Origin: Porphyra umbilicalis
Taxonomy: Eukaryota > Rhodophyta > Bangiophyceae > Bangiales > Bangiaceae
Length of the DNA stretch: 64,000 bases
Direction: 5' to 3'
NCBI GenBank assembly: GCA_002049455.2
Contig: KV918815.1
Span: 247,220-311,219, forward strand
Shown: in pieces, positions 9,302 to 18,228 of the stretch
Numbering within the stretch: the first letter of the stretch is position 1
Layout: every line of letters starts with the position of its first letter
The notes under the pieces: model-generated
Databases searched by the model: none
Told to the model about the DNA's origin: nothing
The model's input: only the letters and a program-made list of their open reading frames with translations
Translations under genes and position numbers: made by a program

Positions 9302-11080
9302 ATGGGGCGCGGTCCGGCGTGGGCCGTGGCGGAGAACATGGCGCTCATCAAGGCGTGGCTAATTGAGGCCAACAACCCCATCTGGGGGACGGACCAGTCG
9401 GGGAAGGAGTTCTGGGGGCGGGTGCTCACGTCGTGGAAGCACCTGCTGCGGAATGAGACGGACGCGGCGGTCAAGGCGGCGCGCGACCAGCGTGGATTCG
9501 ACGCGCTGCGCAAGCAGTGGGCGAAGATGGTGGCTGGCGTCATGGAGTTTTCGAGCTGCATTGTGCAGGCGCGGAAGGCGAAGCCGACGGGAATCACGAC
9601 GCATGCGGACCTCGTCAATTGCGCGGAGGGCCTGTACTGTGGCACCAACGTGTACGGGCGCATCCGCGGCGACCACGCCGATGACGTGGCCACTGGAAAG
9701 AAGACCAAGCGCCGCATCAAGCGGGTCACGTGCCCATGGGCACAGTATTGGGAGGAGCTCAAGGACCAAGATCGCTTCAAGTCGGCGGCCGCCGAATTTG
9801 CCGCCCTGCAGAAGCGGTCGGCCGCCGCGCACGCGCGTGCCGCGGCAAGGGCGGCGGCGGCCGCTGCAGCGGACGGCGGCGGGGCCGCTGCTGAGCAGGC
9901 GGCTGCTGGGGGGGATCCCGCGCCGGCGGCCGCCGCGAATGCGGCGGCCGCCGGCGCTGCTGGTGGCCAAGAGGCGCCGAGCAATGCCGATGAGAGCAAC
10001 GACGACGAGGAGGAAGGGCCATGGGCGGGTCGCCCCATGGGCTGTAAGGCGGCCAAGCGCGCCCGCGCCGAGGGCATTGCCGACGACCGTACGATGGGCC
10101 GCGTTGCCAGCGCGGTGGAGAGGTTGGGCGACGCAACCACGCAGCGGACCTCCATGATGGCCTTCAGCCTTCCTTTCATGCGCGAAACGCCTATGGGTGC
10201 AGCGTTTTGGGCGCACCAAGCCAAGAAGATGCTTGCCCACGAGGGCATTAAGGTCCCGTCATCCGGGCAGGCGGCCGACGCGTCGGCTGCCGCTGACGGG
10301 GTGGGGGCGGCGAACAAGGACAAGGTTGCAGGCGCTGTACCCGCACCTGAAAAGGCCGCTCATGACGACATTTCGGCGACGGGTAATGGCGCGGCAGACG
10401 ACGACGTCACTATCGTCGGCGACACGACGTCGTCGGTGCCGCCGCCGCCACCGCCGCCGACGCCACCGCCGCCGACGCCACCGCCGGCGCCACCGCCGGC
10501 GCCACCGGCGACGCCAGCGCCCGTGGAGCAGACGCCGGGGTCGCCGCCGGAGTCGGCTGCCGAGGGCACGGCGGCCGACTCCACGCTGACCGCATCGATG
10601 GCCGCCGCCGCTTCTTCTGCGCCTGCGACAGCGGCATCGAGTGTGGCGCCTCCGGCGGCGGCAGCGGCGACGGTGGCGGCAGCCGCTGATGCGCATGTAC
10701 TGCCCGCGCGGGCGGCCGCCAAGGACGTGCACAAGCAACGCGGCCGCCGCGCGCAGTCGACCAAGCGCAAGCAGGCCGCCGCCGCCATGGACGAGCCGCT
10801 GAAGACGACCGTCGACCTGACGACCCCGCCGGCGGCGCCGTCGGCAGCGCGATCTTCACCGGCGGCGGCCGCGCCGGCTGAGGCGGCAGTGGTGGTCGCA
10901 CCAGGGAGCGCACCGAGCGCGCCGCCCTCGGTGCGCCGCAAGCGTCGCGCGCCGCCGCCGGCGTCTGGCTCTGACGACTCGGTCTCCGACGGCGGCGGCT
11001 TCGATGGCTTTGACAGTGATCTCATCGAGTCTTTTGCCCGGAACTGCAGGCGCTCGTCCAGTGAGTCTGAAGAGGAGTAG
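9302..11080 (+). CDS. Myb/SANT-like DNA-binding protein of Harbinger element
   Basis: Start chosen at the ATG at 9302 (MGRGPAWAVAENMALIKAW); 592 aa. Residues about 6-95 match the Myb/SANT-like domain of plant NAM-associated and Harbinger ORF1 proteins: Trp-spaced helices with W..AEN.AL..AWL, a central GTDQ.G..FW.RV, then a WAKM motif. A second conserved block lies at about 100-165 (GTNVYGRIRGDH, CPWAQYWEEL). The rest is Ala-rich, then a Pro-Ala tract around 10440-10530, with an acidic Ser/Glu C-terminus (SSSESEEE). In PIF/Harbinger elements this protein binds the transposase and element ends and helps nuclear import. It faces the transposase gene. Confidence 0.75.
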   Translation: MGRGPAWAVAENMALIKAWLIEANNPIWGTDQSGKEFWGRVLTSWKHLLRNETDAAVKAARDQRGFDALRKQWAKMVAGVMEFSSCIVQARKAKPTGITTHADLVNCAEGLYCGTNVYGRIRGDHADDVATGKKTKRRIKRVTCPWAQYWEELKDQDRFKSAAAEFAALQKRSAAAHARAAARAAAAAAADGGGAAAEQAAAGGDPAPAAAANAAAAGAAGGQEAPSNADESNDDEEEGPWAGRPMGCKAAKRARAEGIADDRTMGRVASAVERLGDATTQRTSMMAFSLPFMRETPMGAAFWAHQAKKMLAHEGIKVPSSGQAADASAAADGVGAANKDKVAGAVPAPEKAAHDDISATGNGAADDDVTIVGDTTSSVPPPPPPPTPPPPTPPPAPPPAPPATPAPVEQTPGSPPESAAEGTAADSTLTASMAAAASSAPATAASSVAPPAAAAATVAAAADAHVLPARAAAKDVHKQRGRRAQSTKRKQAAAAMDEPLKTTVDLTTPPAAPSAARSSPAAAAPAEAAVVVAPGSAPSAPPSVRRKRRAPPPASGSDDSVSDGGGFDGFDSDLIESFARNCRRSSSESEEE

Positions 11081-11440
11081 GCCGACATGCCCATGCCCAT
11101 TGTATTGTCTTCTGTCTTGTTTGTTTCGAGGTCGCGGACCATCTGTTCCTCTGCCGCTTTGTAGGGGATTGTCCGTTGCGTTTTGTGTTTGCGTTTGAGT
11201 GTGATTGTGATGCCGCGTGGTACCGTAGAAAGACAAGGTTTTTTTTCCCCATTGGGCAGGGGTTTTTTTTTTCCTACATGACTTGTCTGTGCACTCTTGT
11301 ACACCAGTGAGATGCAGCTCAGCGTCCCCCCAATTGCGTGCCGGCACGCTGTTCCGAACCCCCCGTCCCCGCGCGTGCCGGCCGTCGATATGCGCCGCGC
11401 AACTCCAATGGGCACTCACTGTGCCGGGGCGATGGCGTGG
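11081..11440. other. 3' region of Myb-like gene
   Basis: Pyrimidine-rich stretch with T runs at about 11239-11247 and 11265-11274, separated by CCCCATTGGGCAGGGG, which pairs with itself as a short GC stem. It likely contains the 3' untranslated region of the upstream gene. No canonical AATAAA seen and no gene supported. Confidence 0.3.
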
Positions 11441-12289
11441 CGGGCGACGACGCACCAGGCACGCGCGCGTCAGTTGCCGCGGCGGCCGCGGCGGCCGCTA
11501 CGCCGCACGCGGCGGCGGCGGCGGCGCCGCGGCGGCGGGCGCCATGTCAGCCGTGGCAGGCAGAGGTGGCCGCGCGTTCAGGAGAGGGGGGGGGCGGCAA
11601 CGGGCAGGGCTGCCACCAAGAGGGGCGACAGCCCGCGGTGGGGCGGTTGCGGCGGCGGGGTGAGGGCGGTCGCGGGGGAGGTGGTGGCGCCGTAGGCGCA
11701 GTGGGCGAGGAGCGGCGGCGCGGCCGGCGACGACGAGCCAGGCGTGCGCACGTCAGTTGCCGCGGCGGCCGCGGCGGCCGCTACGCCGCACGCGGCGGCG
11801 GCGGCGGCGCCGCGGCGGCGGGCGCCATGTCAGCCGTGGCAGGCACAGATGGCCGCGCGTGCAGGAGAGGGGGGGGGCGGCAACGGGCAGGGCTGCCACC
11901 AAGAGGGGCGACAGCCCGCGGTGGGGCGGTTGCGGCGGCGGGGTGAGGGCGGTCGCGGGGGTGGTGGTGGCGCCGTAGGCGCAGTGGGCGAGGAGCGGCG
12001 GCGCGGCGGGCGACGACGAGCCAGGCGTGCGCACGTCAGTTGCCGCGGCGGCCGCGGCGGCCGCTACGCCGCACGCGGCGGCGGCGTCGGCGCCGCGGCG
12101 GCGGGCGCCATGTCAGCCGTGGCAGGCAGAGGTGGCCGCGCGTGCAGGAGAGGGGGGGGGGCGGCAACGGCAGGGCTGCCACCAAGAGGGGCGACAGCCG
12201 GCGGTGGGGCGGTTGCGGCGGCGGGGTGAGGGCGGTCGCGGGGGTGGTGGTGGCGCCGTAGGCGCAGTGGGCGAGGAGCGGCGGCGCGG
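11441..12289. repeat. 283-bp tandem repeat, 3 copies
   Basis: Three head-to-tail copies start at 11441, 11724 and 12007 and end at about 12289. Each contains CAGTTGCCGCGGCGGCCGC and CATGTCAGCCGTGGCAGGCA. Copies differ by a few substitutions and single-base length changes in the G runs. The period is not a multiple of three, so frames that look open across the array change between copies and are not a protein. Confidence 0.9.
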
Positions 12290-13039
12290 CGGGCGGTGCC
12301 GCACCGCGCGCCTTCGTCGAGCGGCTAGCGGCATTGTCGCTGTTGTGCCCAGTGTATGCTGGGCGGTTTGCGACACCTTGTTTGCGGCTTGCATCAGCAT
12401 CGCGAGGCGCCTTCCTGATTGGTCAACGTCTCTTTCTGATTATAATTTAAACGTCTCTCATTGGTCAGTTCAGATGTCGCACATCATTTTTTGCGGGTCG
12501 CTGTGCGAGGGTGGGGCGGGCACGTGCGTGCTTGGCGGCCGCTGCCAGAGACTGAACTGCGTCCACGGCCGGACGAGAGGGGGGGGGGGGGACATGAATC
12601 AGGCAGTCTGCCGCGCGTGCGCGAGGCGCCGCGGAGGGCGGGGGGCAGCTACGGTGTACCTGAGGGGCGGGGGTGCGATGTCAGCGCACGCCGGTATTTG
12701 GCTGACGTCGCCCGCGTCGCCGCCGCCGCCAGGAACGGCTGTGCGGGCTAGCGGCCGCCGCTCACTGTCCGCACGACCGCCCCCACTTGGAAGGGGTTGC
12801 GGAACGTGGCGGTGGCTGCTAGCTGACGCCACCAGGCGGGCACAAGTGGGCCCCCGCGCGGGGGCCGGCTGCGCTAGGTAACGGTGGGTGGCAGCGGCCA
12901 CCGCCAGGCGGACACACGCGCGCCGGCCACCGCCCACCGACCACGTGTGCGGCCGCCGCGCCCGCGCAGTGCGTCGGGCTGTCGCGGCCGCCGCATCACG
13001 AGCACAAGTGCTGCCGCTGCCTCCGCGCGCGCCGATGAG
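12290..13039. other. spacer between two arrays
   Basis: A short AT-richer patch at about 12410-12475 has two ATTGGTCA motifs (inverted CCAAT boxes) and two ACGTCTCT motifs around TTATAATTTAAA, which is promoter-like. The rest is GC-rich with a G run near 12582-12591. No gene supported; frames on both strands are open only because of base composition. Confidence 0.3.
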
Positions 13040-14960
13040 TGGCGGCGGCCGCCGCTGCCGTACAACAAGAACGGCCACCGCCCCCGCGCCCTGCGGTGCA
13101 CGGCGGCGGCAGCCGTCGCCACACGACAAGTGCGGCGGCCTCCACCGTTGCGCATGGTGTGGCGTGGCGGCGGCCCGCCGCCGTAACAGAACAAGTGCGG
13201 CGGCCGCGGCCGCTCATGGTGGTGCACGGCGGCGGCCGCCGCCACCAGCGAGCATGTACGGCGGCAGCAGCGGCGCGTGATGCGACACGTGGGCGGCTGC
13301 CGCCGTACGGGACCACGTGCGGCGGCCGCCACCGCGCGTGATGTGGCACGGCGGGGGCCGCCGCCAAACCCAACAAGTGTGGCGGCCGCCGCCGCCCGCG
13401 GAGTCGCGTGGCGGCAGACGCCGCCGTTGGGGAGCGGGGGCAGCGGCCGCCGTCGCGCATGGTACGCCGGCGGCGGCCGCCCCGCCGTAAGGGAACACGT
13501 CCGGCGGCCACCGCCGCGCGTGATGTGGCACGGCGCCATAAGCAACAAGTACGGCCGCCGCCGCCGCGCCTGGTGTGGCACGGCGGCCGCCACCGCGCAT
13601 GGTGCGGCACGGCGGCAGCCGCCCCGCCGTAAAGGAACAAGTACGGCGGCCGCCGCCGCACGTGATGTGGCACGACGCCGGCCGCCGCCATAAGCAACAC
13701 GTACGGCGGCCGCCGCCGGGCGTGATGTGGCACGCCGGCGGCCGCCGCCGTAACAGAACACAAGCGGCGGCCGCCACCGCGCATGGAGCGGCACGGCGGC
13801 GGCCGCCCCGCCGTAGGGGAACAAGTGCGGCGGCCGCCGCCGCACGTGATGGCGCACGGCGGCGGCAGCCGCCGAAAGCAACAAGTACGGCGGCCGCCGC
13901 CTCGCGTGTTCTGGCACGGCGGCGGCCGCCGCCATAAGGAAACAAGTGGGGCGGCCGCCACCGCGCATGGTGCGGCACGGCGGCGGCCGCCCCGCCGTAA
14001 GGGAACAAGTACGGCGGCCGCCGCCGCACGTGATGTGGCACACCGGCGGCCGCCGCCGTAACAGAACACGTGCGGCGGCCGCCACCGCGCATGGTGCGGC
14101 ACGGCGGCGGCCGCCCCGCCGTAAGGGAACAAGTGCGGCGGCCGCCGCCGCACGTGATGGCGCACGGCGGCGGCAGCCGCCGAAAGCAACAAGTACGGCG
14201 GCCGCCGCCTCGCGTGTTCTGGCACGGCGGCGGCCGCCGCCATAAGGAAACAAGTGGGGCGGCCGCCACCGCGCATGGTGCGGCACGGCGGCGGCCGCCC
14301 CGCCGTAAGGGAACAAGTACGGCGGCCGCCGCCGCACGTGATGTGGCACACCGGCGGCCGCCGCCGTAGCAGAACACGTGCGGCGGCCGCCACCGCGCAT
14401 GGTGCGGCACGGCGGCGGCCGCCCCGCCGTAAGGGAACAAGTGCGGCGGCCGCCGCCGCACGTGATGGCGCACGGCGGCGGCAGCCGCCGAAAGCAACAA
14501 GTACGGCGGCCGCCGCCTCGCGTGTTCTGGCACGGCGGCGGCCTCCGCCATAAGGGAGCACGTGGGGCGGCCGCCGCCGCGCATGGTGTGGCGCGGCCGC
14601 CGCCGCGCATGTTGTGGCGCGACGGCGGCCGCCCCTTTGTAAGCAACAAGGATGGCGGCGGCCGCCGTCAGGGAACAAGTGAGGCGGCCGCGGCCGCGCA
14701 TCATGTTGCACGGCGGCGGCCGCCGCCGCAGGGGAACAAGAGCGGCGGCCGCCACCGCGCATGGTACGGCACGGCGGCGGCCGCCTAGCCGTAAGCAACA
14801 AGTACGGCGGCCGCCGCCGCACGTCATGTGGCACGACGGCGGCCGCTGCCGTAAGCAACAAGTAACGCGGCCGCCGCCACGCATGGTTGGGCGTGGCGGC
14901 GGTCGCTGCCGTAGGGGAACAATAGCGGCGGCCGCCGTCGCCTCGCCGTGCCCGGCGTGG
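13040..14960. repeat. about 62-bp satellite with 308-bp higher-order unit
   Basis: About 30 monomers of 61-62 bp, marked by the motif AACAAGT at 61-62 bp spacing (13881, 13943, 14006, 14067, 14129, 14190). Each monomer has two copies of the self-complementary core CGGCGGCCGCCG. From 13961, blocks of five monomers repeat at exactly 308 bp (13961/14269, 14085/14393), a higher-order structure. The long minus-strand frames over this array (to 621 codons) have Arg/Gly/Ala/Pro composition changing every 62 bp and are not credible genes. Confidence 0.9.
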
Positions 14961-15465
14961 AGCGGCGGCGGCCGCCGCCGCGCACAGACGACGACGGCGT
15001 GCGGGGTGGTTCGCGCTGCGGTGGCCGCCCTCGCAAAGGCTTCCACCTGCGAAGCACCTTGGCCGTGGCGGCCACCGCCGCGCGACCGATACCAGGACCC
15101 TGAACGCGCATCAGCCGACCAATTGTGCATGTGTCCGAAGTGGGAAGAAGGTTAACATGTGCAAACCGCTTTAGGGTTCACGCCCGCATGGTAAACCAGA
15201 TCTCTCGTACACAACACACATCACAGAGCACGCCGCAGGGAAGGATGTGCAGAAGACACACGATACAGGGAGAGAAATCAATCAAGATAAGGCGCCAAGA
15301 ACTCACCACGCTGCGAAAACACGTGCGCGCACAGATCCTCGCGCAGCGCCGCATGCTCTTCACGGGACTTGGCCTCGCCAGTGGCCATCAGAATCCGCAT
15401 GAACTCGCTCACGGGGGCCACCGCAGCGGCCCCCAGAGCTGGGGGTGGAACACCAGGAGTACCGT
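14961..15465. other. between satellite and transposase 3' end
   Basis: Leaves the satellite at about 14960. The part from 15120 to 15370 has normal composition and short frames only. It would include the 3' untranslated region of the minus-strand transposase. No gene supported. Confidence 0.3.
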
Positions 15466-17193
15466 CTAGGTCGCCCAGCCCACCCCCTGCAGCAGCACCT
15501 GCGCCTCCAGCCCCAGAACCTCCTGCCCCGCCACCCCCCCCCCGTGACCTCCCTCCCCGGCCACTCCCGGCGCACCGCCGCCGATGTTCGCGCCCGCCCC
15601 GGCGTCTCCCGCAGCGCCACCGCCGGCCCCAGCGCCGTCGGCGGCGCCCGCGGCAGCCGCGCCCGCGGCGCCGCCTGCCCCATGGGCGGCGCCAGACCCC
15701 GCGCCATCCCCGTCCGCCCCGTCCGCCCCAGCGCCTCCCGCGCCGCCGCCGCCGGCCCCAGCGCCTCCCGCGGCGCCGCCTCCAGCTCCTGCGCCATCGG
15801 CGGCGCCAGCCCCCGCGCCATCCCCGTCCGCCCCGTCCGCCCCAGCGCCTCCCGCGCCGCCGCCGCCGGCTCCTGCGCCGTCAGCGGCGCCAGCAGCCGC
15901 GCCAGCCGCGCCCGCCCCATCGTCTCCCGCCGCGCCGCCGACACCCGCACCGTCAGCGGCACCGGCGACCGCGCCACCCCCGCCCAGATCCGCCCCCGCG
16001 CCGGCAGCGCCCGCCCCATAGTGGGACGAGCGCGAGCGCGACAGGAAACCGTCCCTGCGTGCCTCGACCACCATATTGTGAAGAATGGCAACAGTCTGCG
16101 TCGTTAGCACCATCTGGGGGACCGTCCACATTCGGCAAGGGTGCAACATGACGTGGAATCGCGCCGTCAGGATGCCGAAAAGACGCTCTACGTCCTTCCG
16201 CAGAGCCTCTTGAAGACGGTTGAACGTGCGCTGCTCGAGAGTCTGCGGGTTGGGGAAAGGGGCAACGAAGAACGCGAAGCGGGGATAGATTCCGTCCACC
16301 AGGTAATAAAGCAAAGTTCGGGTATTACCGTTCACAGTGAACGAAAACTCCCGGGGCGGCCACTTTCCCGTGATAACATCCATATACATAGGCGATTGGT
16401 ACAGGACGTTAATATGATTGAGGCTTCCCGGACTCCCCGCGAAGATGTGGTAGATCCACGTGTCCTCATCGCAGATGGCCTCAATCACAATCGATCGCCA
16501 CCCATCCCGGCCCTGGTACGTCCCCGCCCGCGCCTTAGGGCACGAGGACCACTCCCAGTGAGAGCAATCAAGAGAACCGAGACAGCCAGGCAACCCACGC
16601 TCATCATTGCGGGCAAGGATCTTCTCAATCTCAGGGGGCGTGGGCGGCCGCAGGTAGTGTGGACCGAGCTCGTCGACCATGAACTCGGTGAAGAGCTTGA
16701 CCGCGCGCGCGATTGTAGATCTGGACAAGCGCACGTACTCGTCCGCGCGGTCGTACGATTCTCCGTACGCCAGCACGCGGAACGCGGCCACCAGCTTTTG
16801 AAGCGGGTGGGCCTGCGGCTGCCCGGTTGCGTTGACACGTTGCGCCCAAAACGGGCGGTCCTTGATAGCATGGTAGATCCGCAGGAAGACCGGCAACGGC
16901 ACGCGAAATCGTCGCTCAAACTGTTGTCGACCGAAAACCGGGGGAAGGCCGTCGACGCCAAAATAGTCGCGAAGGATGCACTGCAGGCCAAGCTCAAAAT
17001 TTCGCGGCCGATTGGCCAACCGACCGGGCACGGAGCCCCGGTACCGCGGCCTGTGCACTTGCGAAGCCGCGAGAGCCCGCCGTCGCGAATCCAGAAGAGT
17101 GGCCACGTGAGCGGCGACTACCACCGCGGTGGTGACGTCATCGTTTAGGCCCTCGTCCTCCTCCCACCCACTCACAGTCATTGCAGCGTCCAT
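15466..17193 (-). CDS. PIF/Harbinger DDE transposase with Gly/Ala-rich tail
   Basis: The 575-aa product starts MDAAMTVSGWEEDEG. Residues about 75-380 match the DDE_Tnp_4/plant-transposon endonuclease family. Catalytic residues are visible: Asp in GSLDCSHWEW (about 209), Asp in YYLVDGIYP (about 300) and Glu in KDVERLFGIL (about 336). A helix-turn-helix-like block lies around 125-155 (SYDRADEYVRLSRSTIARAV). It cuts and joins the element ends. From about residue 385 to the end, roughly 190 residues are Gly/Ala/Asp low complexity, an extension not usual for this family. The 15-bp array lies 23 bp upstream of its start codon. Confidence 0.85.
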   Translation of the reverse strand: MDAAMTVSGWEEDEGLNDDVTTAVVVAAHVATLLDSRRRALAASQVHRPRYRGSVPGRLANRPRNFELGLQCILRDYFGVDGLPPVFGRQQFERRFRVPLPVFLRIYHAIKDRPFWAQRVNATGQPQAHPLQKLVAAFRVLAYGESYDRADEYVRLSRSTIARAVKLFTEFMVDELGPHYLRPPTPPEIEKILARNDERGLPGCLGSLDCSHWEWSSCPKARAGTYQGRDGWRSIVIEAICDEDTWIYHIFAGSPGSLNHINVLYQSPMYMDVITGKWPPREFSFTVNGNTRTLLYYLVDGIYPRFAFFVAPFPNPQTLEQRTFNRLQEALRKDVERLFGILTARFHVMLHPCRMWTVPQMVLTTQTVAILHNMVVEARRDGFLSRSRSSHYGAGAAGAGADLGGGGAVAGAADGAGVGGAAGDDGAGAAGAAAGAADGAGAGGGGAGGAGADGADGDGAGAGAADGAGAGGGAAGGAGAGGGGAGGAGADGADGDGAGSGAAHGAGGAAGAAAAGAADGAGAGGGAAGDAGAGANIGGGAPGVAGEGGHGGGVAGQEVLGLEAQVLLQGVGWAT

Positions 17194-17216
17194 GGTGCGC
17201 GCAGGCGGCGCCGGCC

Positions 17217-17345
17217 ACGAGCACGACGGTGGCGAGCACGACGGTGGCGAGCACGACGGTGGCGAGCACGACGGTGGCGAGCACGACGGTGGCGAGCACG
17301 ACGGTGGCGAGCACGACGGTGGCGAGCACGACGGTGGCGAGCACA
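17217..17345. repeat. 15-bp tandem array at the transposase 5' end
   Basis: Nearly perfect repeats of GAGCACGACGGTGGC, eight full copies plus partial ones. The array lies about 23 bp upstream of the transposase ATG (minus strand) and would fall in its leader or core promoter. As a 15-mer it would keep frame if translated. Confidence 0.9.
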
Positions 17346-18204
17346 GCGGCAGGTGAGGCAGGGCGACGACAGGGGCACGCGTGCGCCTCGGTTCTGGGAC
17401 ACCCCTTCGCTGGCACCCCCGGCAGACCGCGCATATTCTGGCGCAGCCGGGCCGTACCTGCCATTCGGTACAGCCTTGGAATCAGTGTTAGTCGCTGAAC
17501 CAATCGTGTCGCGTGACCAACCAGGCTCAACAGAGCTGACGACTCTCTCATACGTAGGAGAGGCTGGCAGCCAGTACTACGACATCCGCATCGACAGGTG
17601 TACGTCCCACGCACTCACACTTCACTGACTGATACGTAGCATGAGCTGCGCGTCCACCGCTCCCCCTGATTCTCATTCCTCGCACGACTTGAGAGGCACA
17701 AGTCGGGCCCAGAGTGCAACGCGATTGCTGCCGGGGATCAATCTACGTTCTGAAGTGTGGACATGCTTGTGGCTGCCTGCCACGAGTCTCTGTCGCCCTC
17801 ATACGTCGCGGCCTCTCACAAGGTTTGCGTCTGCATCAGTCCCTCGGTCACGTGTCACCATCTGCCCAGTGCATCGGGCCTCGATCGTGTCGCGGTCGTT
17901 GTTTTGCGTCGTCGGTCGTCGTCAGACACGTATGGCAATAAAATCATTTGGCGCCCAGCCAATGAGAGGGCCCGTAGCATACTCCAACCGTCCTGAATAG
18001 GGTGTGCGTGCCGTATTTCGGCTTCGAATAGGACATGCGCGTTCTATCGTGACACCGGGACTATCGAATCGAGTTGGAATTATCCAAATTCGAGAATGTG
18101 GCTCGACGTTCGTTAGGGCACGTTCACATTGACAAGCACCTACCTGTGCCCTATTAAACGAATTTAGACACGTTTCATCAATAATATAGACACGTTGTGA
18201 TAGA
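17346..18204. other. Harbinger right subterminal region
   Basis: Normal base composition, short frames only. An AATAAA lies at about 17938. The region presumably holds the transposase promoter and the transposase-binding subterminal sequence. No gene supported. Confidence 0.35.
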
Positions 18205-18225
18205 CCGACATTGGTGGCTTTGCTC
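18205..18225. repeat. right terminal inverted repeat of Harbinger element
   Basis: Exact reverse complement of 4379-4399. It is followed by TCA (18226-18228), matching the TCA in front of the left end. Confidence 0.85.
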
Positions 18226-18228
18226 TCA

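Larger units (their letters stand above)
4379..18225. mobile_element. PIF/Harbinger DNA transposon with tandem arrays
   Basis: The ends are a perfect 21-bp inverted repeat (4379-4399 and 18205-18225, outer bases GAGCAAAGCCACC), flanked on both sides by TCA (4376-4378, 18226-18228), a 3-bp target duplication as expected for PIF/Harbinger. Inside are the two genes typical of that superfamily: a Myb/SANT-like DNA-binding protein (+, 9302-11080) and a DDE transposase (-, 15466-17193), convergent. At 13.85 kb the element is several times longer than common Harbinger elements. The extra length is mostly four tandem arrays and GC-rich DNA. Both genes look full length, so it could be autonomous. Confidence 0.85.

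Noticed and set aside
13040-14960. CRISPR array
   Set aside because: Repeats and intervening sequence are all part of one 62-bp satellite; there are no unique spacers and no cas genes in this eukaryotic DNA.
12874-15130. Minus-strand frames of up to 638 codons over the 62-bp satellite
   Set aside because: They simply follow a GC-rich array with few stops. The repeat period is not a multiple of three and the peptide changes phase each monomer.
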